Assembly: GCA_963693085.1 (NCBI GenBank)
Contig: OY856410.1
Coordinates: 1,390,351,863 to 1,390,415,862 of the forward strand
Direction: 5' to 3'
Length of the DNA: 64,000 bases
Source of the DNA: Alisma plantago-aquatica
Taxonomy: Eukaryota > Streptophyta > Magnoliopsida > Alismatales > Alismataceae
Below are positions 38,070 to 50,285 of this stretch, one piece after another. The position numbers were made by a program, and so were the translations under genes. Position 1 is the first letter of the stretch; every line of letters begins with the position of its first letter. The notes beneath the pieces were generated by a model that searched no databases, was not told the origin of the DNA, and worked only from the letters and a program-made list of their open reading frames with translations.

Positions 38070-38410
38070 ACTACTACAGAAATGTCTTATAAAGTCACTT
38101 TTCAAGGTGTCAGTTGTATAAATAAACCGACACCAAAACTCTACAGTGTCGGTAAATAACATAAACCGACATCCAATCTATGAAGGGCGACCAGACACGG
38201 GTACCGCTTTTATTAAGTGTCGGTTACGTAATAAAAAACCGACACCTAAAATTAACCGCCAAAACCAAAATTTCCAGCGAAAAAATTACCTCCAAAATTT
38301 GACATATGGCGTCAGTTAATAAATAAAGAACCGACGACTAAAGGTACTATTGTTTTAGTTGTCGGTTTTTTTGAATAACTGATTCTTATGGTCAAATTAA
38401 CAACACCAGT
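38070..38410 (+). repeat. CACTA left terminal and subterminal repeats
   Basis: Terminal CACTACTACAGAAATG followed by repeated, partly inverted AACCGACACC / GGTGTCGGTT-like motifs (for example near 38110, 38130, 38155, 38165, 38215, 38245, 38330, 38360). Such arrays are the binding sites for the CACTA accessory protein in studied family members. Confidence 0.75.
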
Positions 38411-38830
38411 GCGAGCGAATCTTCCCCTTTCTTTGTTTCATTCCCGATTCTTCAGTTAGGTCCGGCGATTTCTTGCTCGTCGCCGCTCGGTGCTGCCACT
38501 CGGTGTTGTCGCCGGTCCTCTCGTCGTCGCTCGGTGCTGTCGTCGGTCGTCTCGTCGCCGCCGCCCTCACTGGTAGCTTCTTCGGTGCTCTCCTATGCCG
38601 GTAGAAGCAGCTACGATAACCCTTTCTCTGCCCCCGTTGGTAGCTTCTTCGTCCAAGGTAACCCTTTCTCTGCTGCCGCCGACCTGGAACTCACCTAGGC
38701 GGCACCTAAGCAGGTGCCAGGGCACGCCTAGGGTCCCAAGCCCAGGTGCCCTGCCTAGCTAGGCCTCTGGGCGGATGCTTGGGCGGAGTCAGGGCACGTC
38801 TAGGCTGCTGCTGGGGTTTGGATTCATCTA
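38411..38830 (+). promoter_or_regulatory. GC-rich presumed leader of CACTA gene
   Basis: A CT- and CG-rich stretch (repeated TCGTCGCCG and TCGGTGCTG) unlike the AT-rich surroundings, then a GC-rich block of GCCTAGG/GGTGCC motifs at 38690-38800. Its position between the subterminal repeats and the exons suggests promoter and 5' untranslated sequence. No clear TATA box seen. Confidence 0.4.
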
Positions 38831-38963
38831 GTGGATGCCCAAAACATGCACTGATTTCACCAAGTCACCCCAAAAGCCATGAAAAATATTCTGATTGTGT
38901 TTATTTATGTAGTGATTTCACCAAGAAAGTTATTTACTGATTGTGTTTATTTAATTATGTACT

Positions 38964-40324
38964 GAATTAAGTGTATATTTACTTCATAATTGAATGTTTA
39001 AGTAATTTATAGATATCTTGATGATGAACTGTAATGCACACATGTGACATGCTTGGAATGTAAATGATGAACTGTAATGCACACATGTTTAACTTGCTTC
39101 ATTGTTGAGTATATTGAGAATCCTAATCACCCTTCTTGCTTAATGATGAACTATAATGCACACATGTGACATGCTTGGAATATAAATGATGAACTTTTCC
39201 CTAAATTGCCAATCATGCTTTTAAAGACATCAATAATCACCCTAACTTGAAGAACTAGGGTTTTAGGTATAAGAATGACAACACATTATTTGTTGGCCTA
39301 GAAACCCATCCAAGATTTACTCATTAGGAGTAAATCTTGGATAGTCCCTGGTTTGGGACTGTTCTTGAACACCTAATCTCGCTTAGGATGTAAGTGTATA
39401 ATGCGTATTAGGTTTTCAAGAAAATTTCGGCAGCATTTGCCCGTTTGTTCTCTAAGTACATATGTACTTGGAGAACAACGGGGAAATGCTGCCGAAATTT
39501 TCTTGAAAACCCAATACACATTATACACTTACTAGTGAGATTAGGTGTTCAAGGATGGGATAGGTGGTACATGTACATTTATTATATATAAGAATGACAT
39601 CACATGTATTTGTTAACCCTAGACCCTAATCCACATTATACCAATCTGATAGTCCATGATAGAACAAAGCATAATGATGTTGACTGCAACTTTACGCGTC
39701 ATGCTATTCAGAATTAAGTGTATATTTACTTAATAATTGAATGTTTAAGTAAGTTATAGATATCTTCACCAAACCTCTTTCGGAAACTTGTTTCATTGTT
39801 GAGTATATTGAGAATCCTAATCACCCTTCTTGCTTAATGATGAACTGTAATGCACACATGTGACATGCTTTGAATGTAAATGATGAACTTTTCTCTAAAT
39901 TGCCAATCATGCTTTTAAAGACATCAATAATCACCCTAACTTGAAGAACTAGGATTTTAGGTATAAGAATGACAACACATTATTTGTTGGCCTAGAAACT
40001 CGTCCAAGATTTACTCATTAGGAGTAAATCTTGGATAGTCCCCGGTTTGGGACTGTTCTTGAACACCTAATCTCGCTTAGGATGTAAGTGTATAATGTGT
40101 ATTGGGTTTTCAAGAAAATTTCGGCAGCATTTCCTCGTTTGTTCTTTAAGTACATATGTACTTGGATAACATCGGGGAAATGCTGCCGAAATTTTCTTGA
40201 AAACCCAATACACATTATACACTTACTAATGAGATTAGGTGTTCAAGGATGGGATAGGTGGTACATGTACATTTATTATATATAAGAATGACATCACATG
40301 TATTTGTTAACCCTAGACCCCAAT
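38964..40324 (+). repeat. Direct duplication inside CACTA (two copies, each with a large hairpin)
   Basis: Copy 1 is 38964-39629, copy 2 is 39711-40324; both start GAATTAAGTGTATATTTAC and end near CCCTAGACCC. Each carries a small inverted repeat (ATCCAAGATTTACTC and its complement, 39308-39342 in copy 1) and then a ~190-bp near-perfect palindrome (39364-39554; 40058-40248) centred on GTACATATGTAC. Confidence 0.85.
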
Positions 40325-40481
40325 CTTGTTGTAATATATACTTGTTTTCTCTTTGATAATAGAGCTTTACAATTTTGTTGTGATATATACTTTGTTGTAA
40401 TAATGTAAACTTTACAATGTGAGCTTTACAATTTGAATTACTTTACAATGTGAACTTTACAATTTGAATGTGAATTTTCAG

Positions 40482-43400
40482 ATGGTTGAGCATTCTCCTG
40501 ATGACTGTGTTGATGATTACCGTGAGGGTGAGGACATCAATGCGCCGCCTCACAATGTAAGTTTTAAAAATATATCATATATTTATATCTATATGTCCAT
40601 TTATAGTTATATCTTGTAAATGTGTTTATTTTGTCAAATTTTAGGTTGATGATGCACAGGTACCATCTGAAGCACTTGAGGCACTTGATCAGCAGCACCA
40701 AAAAGTTGACAAGAGAAGGGGAATCACTATGATGAAGAAGTTAATAGCGCAAAAGGGCAATGGACCCAAACTTGTTGTGGATTTTGATAATGCAGGAAAT
40801 GCATCTGGTGTGAATCGCAATTCATTTGTTTCATATCTTGGGTATGTTACTCGTAGCCATTGCGGTTGTAAGATAGATTCATGGCATAAAGTTTCTAAGG
40901 AGAAGAAAGATTTAATATCGAGGGATTTATGCGTGAGTTATTATTAATTTGCAATTCTATTTTGTAGATTACTAAATTTTTGGATACTAGTTAATAGAAA
41001 TTCTATTTTGCAGAGTATATTTGAATTGGATGAAAAGTTGCATCGTAAATGCATGATGCAACACTGTGGGAGAGTCCTAAGGAACTATAGGACAAATCTC
41101 ACCCGAGAATACATAAAAGAAGCTGACAAGAGGAAGAAGACAGCCACTGAACAGTGGAACTTCCTGGACAAAGAAGAATGGGACGCGTTTGTCGCTTCAA
41201 GACAAACTGATGAATTCAAGGTATTAGGCGTCAGTCTCAATCTCATTAATTAATATATGTTGTATTCACCTATTCAAGATTAACATTTAGTGTTACTAAC
41301 CAAATCATTAATGTGCATACTAACTAGGCCCTCAGTGAGGCACAAAAATCAAGGCGTGCACTGAATGTGCATGACCACACAATGGGTCCAAAGGGGTATG
41401 CAGGCATTTGCCAAAGACTACAGTCTGAGGCTACTGCTCAGTCTGCTGCTACTCAGGAGTCCTCTACCATAGGTAGCACACCTCTGCCTCGCCATGATGT
41501 CTGGATAGCTGGGAGGCAAAATAAGAAGGGAGAAATAAGGAAGGCCGCAACTGCTGAGGCGACTACAGAAATGGTAAAATACAACTCTTACAGAAATCGT
41601 TTGAATATTAATTATTTGTGTTGTTTACTTAATTACAAATTTTTTTTTGGCAATTAGCGGGAGCTGCACGAGCTGAGGAAACAAGGCAAGTTCATCCCTG
41701 AGGGAATAAGGGATGAATTGACAGTTGCTCTGGGTAACCCAGAGCATCCTAGATGTGTTAGGGCTGCAGGTGCTGCTGTGGGCATCAAAGCTTTTTTTGG
41801 GCCATCCCAGCACAAACATGTCCCAAAAGTGGGACTTTCACAAGAAGAGGTAACATATTCTTTCTTTATAATGTTATTGTAAAAGAGAATTCAATCATTA
41901 GAATTTGAAGTTTCTTTTATCCATATATAGATAGATAAGCTATTTGATAGGAAACTCGAAGAAAAACTTGAAGAAGCAATGAAAAAGTGGCAGGCATCTC
42001 AGACTGCCACTTACCAGACAATACCAACTGCAGGCTCTACTCCTACTCCTACTGTAGAGGTTGGGATTAATCTTGTAGAACCACCACCTAGCACATCCGT
42101 TGTAAGTATTTTTATGACATAGTAACTAGTTTTTTAATTCAAGATGATATGTTTTCAAGATGATATGTATATATGAAACTGTAGTCGTTTCGAAAAAAGA
42201 TGATATGTATATATGTATATAACATTCTTTACACAAAAATTTGTAGGGGTTGAAGCCATGCCGTCTAAAAAGTAATGAATATGTCGTTGCAGAGGCGTCG
42301 ACTTACCCATCCCTACCAGGGGACGTGTTTCACGGGTCTCGATTACCAGTTGGTTGGATTCGTGTGAGCCCGGTACATATATTGCAAGGATGGGAGGATC
42401 TTCCATTGCCATATGCCCACCCAGATTGTGAAACGCTTGGTGAGGCAGAAGGCGGAGTGATATTGTGGCGAAAAGCGGATGTCCTCTTTACTGAAACTGT
42501 ATGATAAATTTACATTACGTTAAATTGTTAGTGTGTGTATATGATGTCAGTTGATCTGAAATTATATATATATATACAGGTTAAAAAGAAGACACCCACA
42601 GCATCTAGGCCTCCACGTCCACCTCCTGCATTACCCAGTTGGGTTCCACAGGACCTGTCCCGTTAGGTCCTAACTGTAGGGGTATGGCAGTATGGTTAGG
42701 CGAACATGATATAAATTGCCCTATAAGTGTTTCTTTAGATCCAGATTCTGTAGGTCAGCCATACGAAAGCAAACTATTTATACAAGATATTTTGGAGTTG
42801 TTTCGATATGATTGGCTAAATACATCTGTGATAGAGCTATGGATAAGGTGAGATCTTTATACATCCATATACCTTGTGTATGATCCGGTGATCTGGTTTC
42901 TTATTTATTAATGCATGTGTAATTAATACATATTTTGCAGCTACTTAGACAAGATATGTGCAGATTTTGGATTCGAACATGTAGGATTTTTTATTCCATC
43001 TTTGATTAGTCTAGTAGCTAAAGACACTACGTCAGTTCAACAATACTGCTGTGAGGCTTTTAAAAATTTTGCTCCAAATAAGAAGATGGTGATAATGGCT
43101 CCATTCAATGTAGAGTAAGTTTACTTTGCTTATTATAATTTGGACTTAAGAAAATTACATTTTTATTGTGGATTTTGAGTTATTAATTTTTAACTTTTTT
43201 ACCTCTAGTGGTAGGCATTGGGAGTTACTGGATATTGTCCCCGAGACGTTCACTGTCTATTATCTTGATCCTAAGGGGAGTAAATTGAATACAAGATTTG
43301 GACACATAATGAAAATGGCATTATTCCGGTGAGAAATATTTCATTTTCATATCCGTTAACATATGTTATTACATTACTATTTAATTGCAATGTTCTGTGT

Positions 43401-43873
43401 TACATTAACATGTAGGGGTTTTTATGAGTTCAAAAAGGCTGGAGGAAAGGTCCCCACGAAAAAGAACCATCCAATAATTTGGAAGAACGTGAAAGTAAGT
43501 TCCCGACTGCAATATATGTATATATTATTTATGTGAACAATGCTTATTTAGTTGTATTTTTTAATATTTTGTATGTTTGAATTTATAGTGTGCTACACAA
43601 GACAACGTATGGGCATGTGGATACTATGTGATGCGATATATGCACATGATTATCAAACATGCCGCACTGGACATCGATTGTATTGCTCAGGTATTATATA
43701 GTCTCATTAGATAATATGAAATGTATGAATCTTATTTATAGCTCATTAATTATATATATACATCATTCTCTTTATAGGTGTTTAAAGCTGACCCCACTAC
43801 AGAAACGGACTTACCAGATGTACATGCTCCCTATACGATGGGAGAATTAAATGAAGTAAGAGATTTTAAATAG
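40482..43873 (+). pseudogene. CACTA gene: plant transposase-like region fused to Ulp1 (C48) protease, one frameshift
   Basis: Thirteen exons with GT-AG borders: 40482-40556, 40645-40932, 41014-41220, 41328-41573, 41658-41849, 41931-42101, 42247-42498, 42580-42847, 42941-43114, 43209-43328, 43416-43494, 43589-43690, 43778-43873 (stop TAG). An AG lies directly before the ATG, implying a 5' non-coding exon. Exons 2-7 resemble the plant En/Spm transposase-like family (Transposase_24), with basic helical segments in exons 3 and 5-6. Exons 8-13 form a Ulp1-type cysteine protease: His at 43216 (GRHWELLDI), Asp at 43267 (YYLDP), Gln at 43598 and Cys at 43616 (QDNVWACGYYV), all four present. Exon 8 has a frameshift at about 42630-42665, which separates the two halves; otherwise the gene is open. 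Family names are from motif recognition; exon ends were read by eye. Confidence 0.78.
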
Positions 43874-44674
43874 TGGGGGTTTTAAAATATAATTGGGATG
43901 TTGATAGCGAATAATGACTAAAGAATGATATTTTGTAAATGAATTTCTGAATTATAATATATGTGTGAATGTTTCTACATGTCTGGATGTTTCTACATGT
44001 GTTTGAGTGAAAATGAATGAAAGTGTTGGTTGCTATATGAATGTTTCTACATGTGTGAATGTGAATGAATGGAACTACATATTGCTAGCTACATGAATGT
44101 TTCTAAATGTGTGAAAATAAAATGGAACTGCAGGTTGCATTGCTAAATGCATGTGTGAATATTTTTGTTGTTAAATTTGTAGGGTTGTGGCCTATTGTTG
44201 GCTGATATCAATGGATGTCGTAAAACCTGCAGTTAACTGCAGGTTTCTCATTCTACGACCAGCCACAGCAGGTCTGCAGACTGACAGAAAAAAAAACAAA
44301 ACAATAGGCGTCGATTATTTGTATAACACCAACACACAAAGTTATAGTGTCAGTTTTATATAAATAACCGACGCCTGTTTCCTGTGGCGCGAAGGTATAT
44401 GGCATCGGGTTCTTATATAATAACCGACGCTGATAGTGTCCAAGATGGTGCCCTTTCTGTGGCGTGAAGGTATATGGTGTCGGTTTCTTATCTAATAATT
44501 GACGCCTATACCTTCGCGCCACAGGAAACAGGCGCAATTTTGGTGGCACGTGAAGAGTTTGGGCGTCAGTTCCGTAATGGTTGAGCTTTTAGTGTCGCCC
44601 ACATAGGTTTCTCTTAGAAAGCGACACTAAAGGCCTTAAATAATCGACACTAAAGGTAGGTTTTGTACTAGTAG
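43874..44674 (+). repeat. CACTA 3' region, right subterminal repeats and terminus
   Basis: 43874-44180 is AT-rich with repeated GAATGTTTCTACATGTGTG-like units. From 44300 come AACCGACGCC-type subterminal motifs. 44372-44399 and 44507-44534 are a perfect 28-bp inverted repeat. The right terminus is TTTTGTACTAGTAG at 44661-44674. A further exon joined through an AG near 44182 is possible but not supported. Confidence 0.7.
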
Positions 44675-44677
44675 GCC

Positions 44678-46199
44678 AAAGAGCTAGGCAAATGGCTGAA
44701 GATCAACGTCAAGTTGCGCTAGTAATGGAGAGGGTCAATGCCGCCATAGCCGCCCAAAGAGAACAACTCATTGCTGACACCCGTGCTCAAATTCAAGCGG
44801 AGATTCGAGCGGAAGAACAAGCCTGCATCCGAGCTAAAAACGAAGCAGCTAACCAAGCTGCCCAGTTAAAACTAAGGAACAAGCAATTGAGGGACTATGC
44901 TGTCCCAAGAACTATGAAGACAATCATCCAGTTCGGCCTCCAATCATCAACATACCCAACTTCGAAATCTAGAAACAATGGATTCATGTCATGCAGGGCA
45001 TCTCATTCTCTGGAGGTTCTGGAGAAGACTGGATGGATCACTTGAAGAGGTTGAAAGCACTTTGCCGACTTGTACCGCAAGCTGGAGATGCTTTTGATGC
45101 GATAATGCTACATCTTTTCCACTTCACTCTGTCTGGAAGAGCTTTGAGTTGGTACAATTCGCTTGATAGGGAGCCCATCATCACCACCTGGGCACCCTTG
45201 GAAGAAAAATTCCTAGAGAAGTTTTTCCCCCCTTCGTTAACTTACGAAATCATGGGGCAGATCAATCACTTTTCCCAACTTCCTAGAGAATCATTTGCAG
45301 AAGCTTGGGAAAGGTTCAAGGAGCTTCTAAGAAAGTGTCCTCATCACGACATCTCCCAAAATTAATTAATAGAAACATTCTATAGGGGAGTGAGTGATGA
45401 CATCAAGCAATTTCTGGATTCCTCATCTGGAGGAAATTTTATGAGAAAGAACTACGAGGATGCGTGGAAAATCGTCACACTTGGAGCTGAGAATCAATCC
45501 AATTGAGGACGATCATCTGGCAAGGGAGTCCTCAAAGTCAATAAAGCTGAGGAATCAATGGAAATGAAGGCTATTGCTGAAGCCTTAAAGACCATAGGTC
45601 ATAAACAGTAGGCTCTTGAAACTTCACTTGGAGAATATGATAAGAAGAAAAATCCTCAAGTCCAACAGGTTAAATCTGCCACAGGGACCTATGAAGCATG
45701 TCACGCATCCGATCACCCAACTCTGTCATGCGTCTGCTTTACAATGTGATGATGGATATGCACCCACCACAACAGTAGTACGAGCCAATCATTGAACAAC
45801 CTGATGAGCAAATGCCAGAACAAGTTAATCCTATTCACTCCATTCTTGGACAAGTTTACTATAATCCTAATCAACCAAGAAACCACCCAGGATTTCAATA
45901 CGGGAACCCTACAGGGACCGCCAACCCGCAACACTAGGCACAAGGCGGATCCTCCAATAGGTTACCACCTGGATTCCAAAGTAACCTTAACCAAAATCAA
46001 GGGAACCTCAGAAACAACTTCCCCAAGATCCAATTACTCTAGAAATCCATCCAACTACTATCAGTATAACAATCCTCCTCTTCACCCGCAATTGCACCCC
46101 CAGTTGCAGCAACCTTAGCTAGCACCACCTCCGCAACCATCGCATGCAGGTCAACAACAATTTACTCAGAAAAATGCCACCTCCCAGTCAACTGATGAA
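44678..46199 (+). pseudogene. gag, main part, of Athila-type element (degraded)
   Basis: Continues gag after the CACTA. Starts with an Ala/Gln/Glu/Arg-rich coiled-coil stretch (44692-44900). After a frameshift near 44950-44990 comes the capsid-like part, with FSGGSGEDWMDHL and ALSWYNSL motifs (44991-45365). Stops follow at about 45363 (TAA), near 45505 (TGA, in SN*GRS) and near 45610 (TAG). Near 45690-45740 a decayed zinc-knuckle-like CHASDHPTLSC is visible. A Pro/Asn/Gln-rich linker then leads in changing frames to pol. Gag is clearly more damaged than pol. It would have formed the particle shell. Confidence 0.8.
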
Positions 46200-49100
46200 A
46201 TGACTTTGATAAGGCAGATGCTACAGTCCCAACAAACCATGCTCGCTAATCAACAAGCTCAGCAAAAGGCAGTAGAGGCTCAACTAGCACAAATTGCTGC
46301 GCAACTGAAGCCTCCAGCAGGCACTTTTGCAGCACAACCTGAGTCGAACCCTAGACACGACCAGAATAGACCTAAGCAGTTGAATGTCATTACTACAAGA
46401 TCCAGACACACCCTCCACGAAACTATGAGAATCGCTCTTGATGATGATGATACGCCTGTCCTTATGCCGAATACAAGCCCGAACCTAGAAACTAAGAAGA
46501 CTGCAGATAACGCGAGAGGCGAAGAAGAAGAGCAAGCTTCCAAAGAGCCAGAAATTCCACAGTATAAACCAAGGATACCATACCCAGGAAGATTGAGAGA
46601 GACTAAAATGGACACTAGGTTCAAAAGATTGAAGGAGGCGATGACGAAACTCTATATCGACATTCCGCTCCTTGATGCTCTCTCTGAAGTACCAGCTTGC
46701 GCTAAGTATCTAAAAACTCTATTATCAGGTAAATACATCACTGAAGAGCAGGAGACTGTTAAACTAGCTCAAACTACTTCCGATATCATCCTTAATAAGA
46801 TGCCAAAGAAAAAGAAGGACCCAGGTTCCTTCGGGATTCAATGTTGTATTGGAAATGCCTCAAGAAAAAAGGGATTAGCTGACTTAGGGGCTAGCATATC
46901 AATTATGCCCTATTCCATGTGTAAACGATTAGGTTTCACTTACTTGCTGCCCACAACGATGACAATTCAGTTAGCTGATTCCACTATAACTGCACCTCTA
47001 GGAATTATCGAAGATATTCCAGTCAGGATAGGCAAAGATGCCTAAGTCTCGTGCGATTTTGTCATCATGGATATTAAGGAGGATCTGAGATACCCCATAA
47101 TTTTTGGCAGACCTTTCCTTGCCATAGCCAGGGCCATTATAGATGTTGAAGCTGGCACGATCATTCTAAGACTCGGAAAAGAAGCAATTCAATTCCGAGT
47201 TCTCAACAGCATGAAAGGTCCCAGCATTCAAGAGGAGGTCTTTCTCTTAGATGCTATACATCAAATGTCCCAATTAGAAATATCTGAGCCAGCTGATGAG
47301 TTAGAGAATGTTCTAACCAACCCAGAAGTCAAATTTTCTACAAATTTGCAACAATGTTTACAACACTTAGAGAAAGCTGATGAAGCACCAACAGCCACAT
47401 TTGAGGAGCTCAAATCTGTCACTATTCTAAAAGCTATAGAAACACCCAAGGCTCCTCAGATGAAGACTCTACCCATGGGACTTAAACACGTCTTTTTAGA
47501 TGAGGAAAAAATATGTCCGGTTATTATCAGTTCCACCCTGACCGAAAATCAGGAAGAAAGGCTTCTTGTTGAGCTAAAGAAACACAAGAAAGCCATTGGG
47601 TACAGAATAACTGACCTGACGGGCATAAATCCAGCCTTATGCATGCATAGACTGCCAATGGTCGAAGAATTCAAGCAATCAAGAGAACACCAAAGGAAGC
47701 TGAACCCCAATCTACAGGAAGTAGTTCGCCTTGAAGTCCTTAAACTGCTGAAAGCCAATATAATTTACCCAATTTTAGATTCCCAATGGGTCAGCCCCGT
47801 CCATGTGGTCCCCAAGAAGGGAGGAACCACTGTCGTGCTAAATGAAAAGAATGAGTTAGTACCGATAAGGACTGTGACGGGGTGTAGGATGTGTATCAAC
47901 TATAGGAAACTTAACAAATCAACGCAAAAAGATCACTACCCTCTACCCTTTCTCGACGAAGTCCTAGAATGCTTAGCCCATCAGAAATACTTCTACTATC
48001 TAGATGGTTACTCCGGGTTCTACCAAATCCCCATACACCTGGAAGACCAAGAGGAAACTACCTTTACCTGCCCCTTTGGAACCTATGCTTTTAGAAGAAT
48101 GACATTCGGGTTGTGCAACACACCCGCTACGTTCCAAAGGTGTATGTCTGCCATTTTTGCAGGATTAACCGAATCTATAATGGAGATATTCATGGATGAT
48201 TTTTCAGTTTATGGGGATTCCTTCGATAACTGCCTAATCAACCTTGGACAAGTCTTACAACGATGCGAGGAGATGAACCTCATCCTGAATTGGAAAAAAT
48301 GCCATTTTATGGTAACTGAAGGTGTCGTCCTCAGGCATAGAGTGAGCGACAGAGGGATTGAGGTCGATAAGGCAAAAATCGATGTTATATCGAAGTTGTC
48401 GCCACCAAAAGATATAAGAGGAGTTCTAGCATTCCTTGGTCATACTGGGTTCTATATAAGATTTATTAAAGATTTCTCAAAAATAGCAAAACCCATGACC
48501 CAACTTCTGACCAAAGACAACGAGTTCAATTTTAATCAACAATGTCTACAAAGTTTCTCAACTCTGAAAAATGCTTTAATCTCTGCACCCATACTAAGAT
48601 CCCCAGATTGGTCACAACCTTTTGAAATCATGTGTGACGCCAGCGATTACGCCATAGGGGCCGTATTAGGACAAAGAATCGACAAGAAACCTTATGTAAT
48701 CTACTACACATCTAAAACGCTCGATGAAGAACAGAAGAACTACACTACTACAGAGAAAGAGTTCTTAGCGGTCATCTATGCGTTCAAAAAATTCCACTCC
48801 TACTTGATTGGATCCAAGGTCTACACTGACCACTCCGCCATACGATACCTAATTCAAAAGCAAGATGCAAAACCCAGAATTATCCGCTGGGTGTTGATGC
48901 TTCAGGAATTTGATTTGGAAATCAAAGACAAAAATGGAGTGGAAAACATCGTAGCCGACCATCTCAGTCGTATTGAAGTAAAAAATGAAGATAAAGTCCC
49001 TATCCGAGACTCTCTTCCAGATGACCAACTAATGAAGATTACCAATGGATTCCCCTAGTATGCCGACATTGTTAATTATCTGGCTACAGGAATCATTCAT

Positions 49101-50285
49101 CCTTCCGCCTCCCATCACGACAGGAGGAAATTCCTCCACGATGCAAAGCAATTCTATTGGGATGAACCCTACCTTTTTCGCCTTTGCGCATACGGACTTT
49201 GTCGTCGTTGCTTACCCGAAGAAGAGATTACCCCCGTCCTAGAACATTGCCATTCTGGCCCCACTGGGGGGCACATGAGTGCGAAGAAAACTGCTATGAA
49301 GGTTTTGCAATCAGGCTTCTTTTGGCCAACCATAGCAAAAGATTCTCATGATTTTATAAAATCTTGCAACAAATGTCAATTTTCTAGCAGCATATCTAAA
49401 AGGAATGAAATGCCACTTGCAATGTGGCAAGAGATCGAACTTTTCGACGTGTGGGGGATAGATTACATGGGCCCCTTTCCTTCTTCATATGGTTTCTCCT
49501 ACATTCTGGTTGTAGTAGATTATGTCTCGAAATGGGTCGAAGCTATACCCACAGTATCCAGCGATTCCAAACCAGTCATCAAAATGTTTAAAGATATCAT
49601 CTTTCCCAGATTTGGAGTCCCCCAAACTGTCATATCTGATGGCGGGACTCATTTTCTGGAACGAAGCTTTGAAGCCCTTTTAAAGAAATACGGAGTTAAC
49701 CACAAAGTTGCCACGCCTTACCATCCACATACCAGTGGTCAGGTTGAAGTTTCAAATAGACAACTAAAGGTGATCTTAGAAAAAACAGTCAATAGACATT
49801 GCACTGACTGGTCTACCAAGCTTCCTGATGCCCTTTGGGCTTACCGAATAGCTTATAAAATGCCAATCGGGACAACCCCGTTCTGTTTGGTATACAGGAA
49901 GTCTTGTCACCTTCTAGTGGAACTGGAACACAAGGCTTGGTGGGCCATCAAACAGCTGAATTTTGATTGTAAAAGTGCCGGAGAAAACAGACAACTCCAA
50001 CTTCAAGAGCTAGAGGAACTCCGAATGACCGCTTATCATATTGCCAGGATTTATAAAGAGCAAACCAAAATGCGGCACGACAATCATCTAAAAATAAAAG
50101 ACATCACCATCGGTGACAAAGTACTCCTTTTCAACTCCAAGCTCAAAATGTTCCCCGGAAAACACCGCACAAAGTGATCCGGGCCTTTCACCATCAAACA
50201 TATATACCCGACTGGAGCTGTCATAATTGTTGACGACAATGGAGGAGAAAGGACAGTCAATGGACATCAATTGAAAAAATACTAG
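46200..50285 (+). pseudogene. pol of Athila-type element: protease-RT-RNase H-integrase, three in-frame stops
   Basis: A single frame holds across 1,362 codons to TAG at 50283-50285. It is broken only by TAA (47043-47045), TAG (49056-49058) and TGA (50175-50177). Protease: LADLGASISIMP near 46875-46910. [12 protein letters not shown] and catalytic FMDDFSVYG at about 48189. RNase [14 protein letters not shown] and TTEKEFLAV. Integrase: zinc residues HCH...C..C at about 49245-49380, Asp in GIDYMGPF, Asp in ISDGGTHF and Glu in SGQVEVSNR, all present. The stops at 49056 and 50175 fall where the family has Trp (TGG to TAG or TGA). The methionine at 46200 only marks where the frame opens; the true product was probably a gag-pol fusion. 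Confidence 0.92.

Larger units (their letters stand above)
38070..44674 (+). mobile_element. CACTA (En/Spm-type) DNA transposon
   Basis: 6,605 bp between a perfect 3-bp duplication, GCC (38067-38069 and 44675-44677), the size made by CACTA transposases. The left end reads (C)ACTACTACAGAAATG; the right end, read inward, CTACTAGTACAAAACC, so termini are imperfect. Both subterminal regions carry several AACCGAC(A/G)CC motifs in both orientations. Inside are a GC-rich leader, a direct duplication with large hairpins, and a 13-exon gene joining a plant transposase-like part to a Ulp1 protease. I see no TNP2-type catalytic transposase, so it is probably non-autonomous. It interrupts gag of the Athila-type element. 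Confidence 0.88.
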
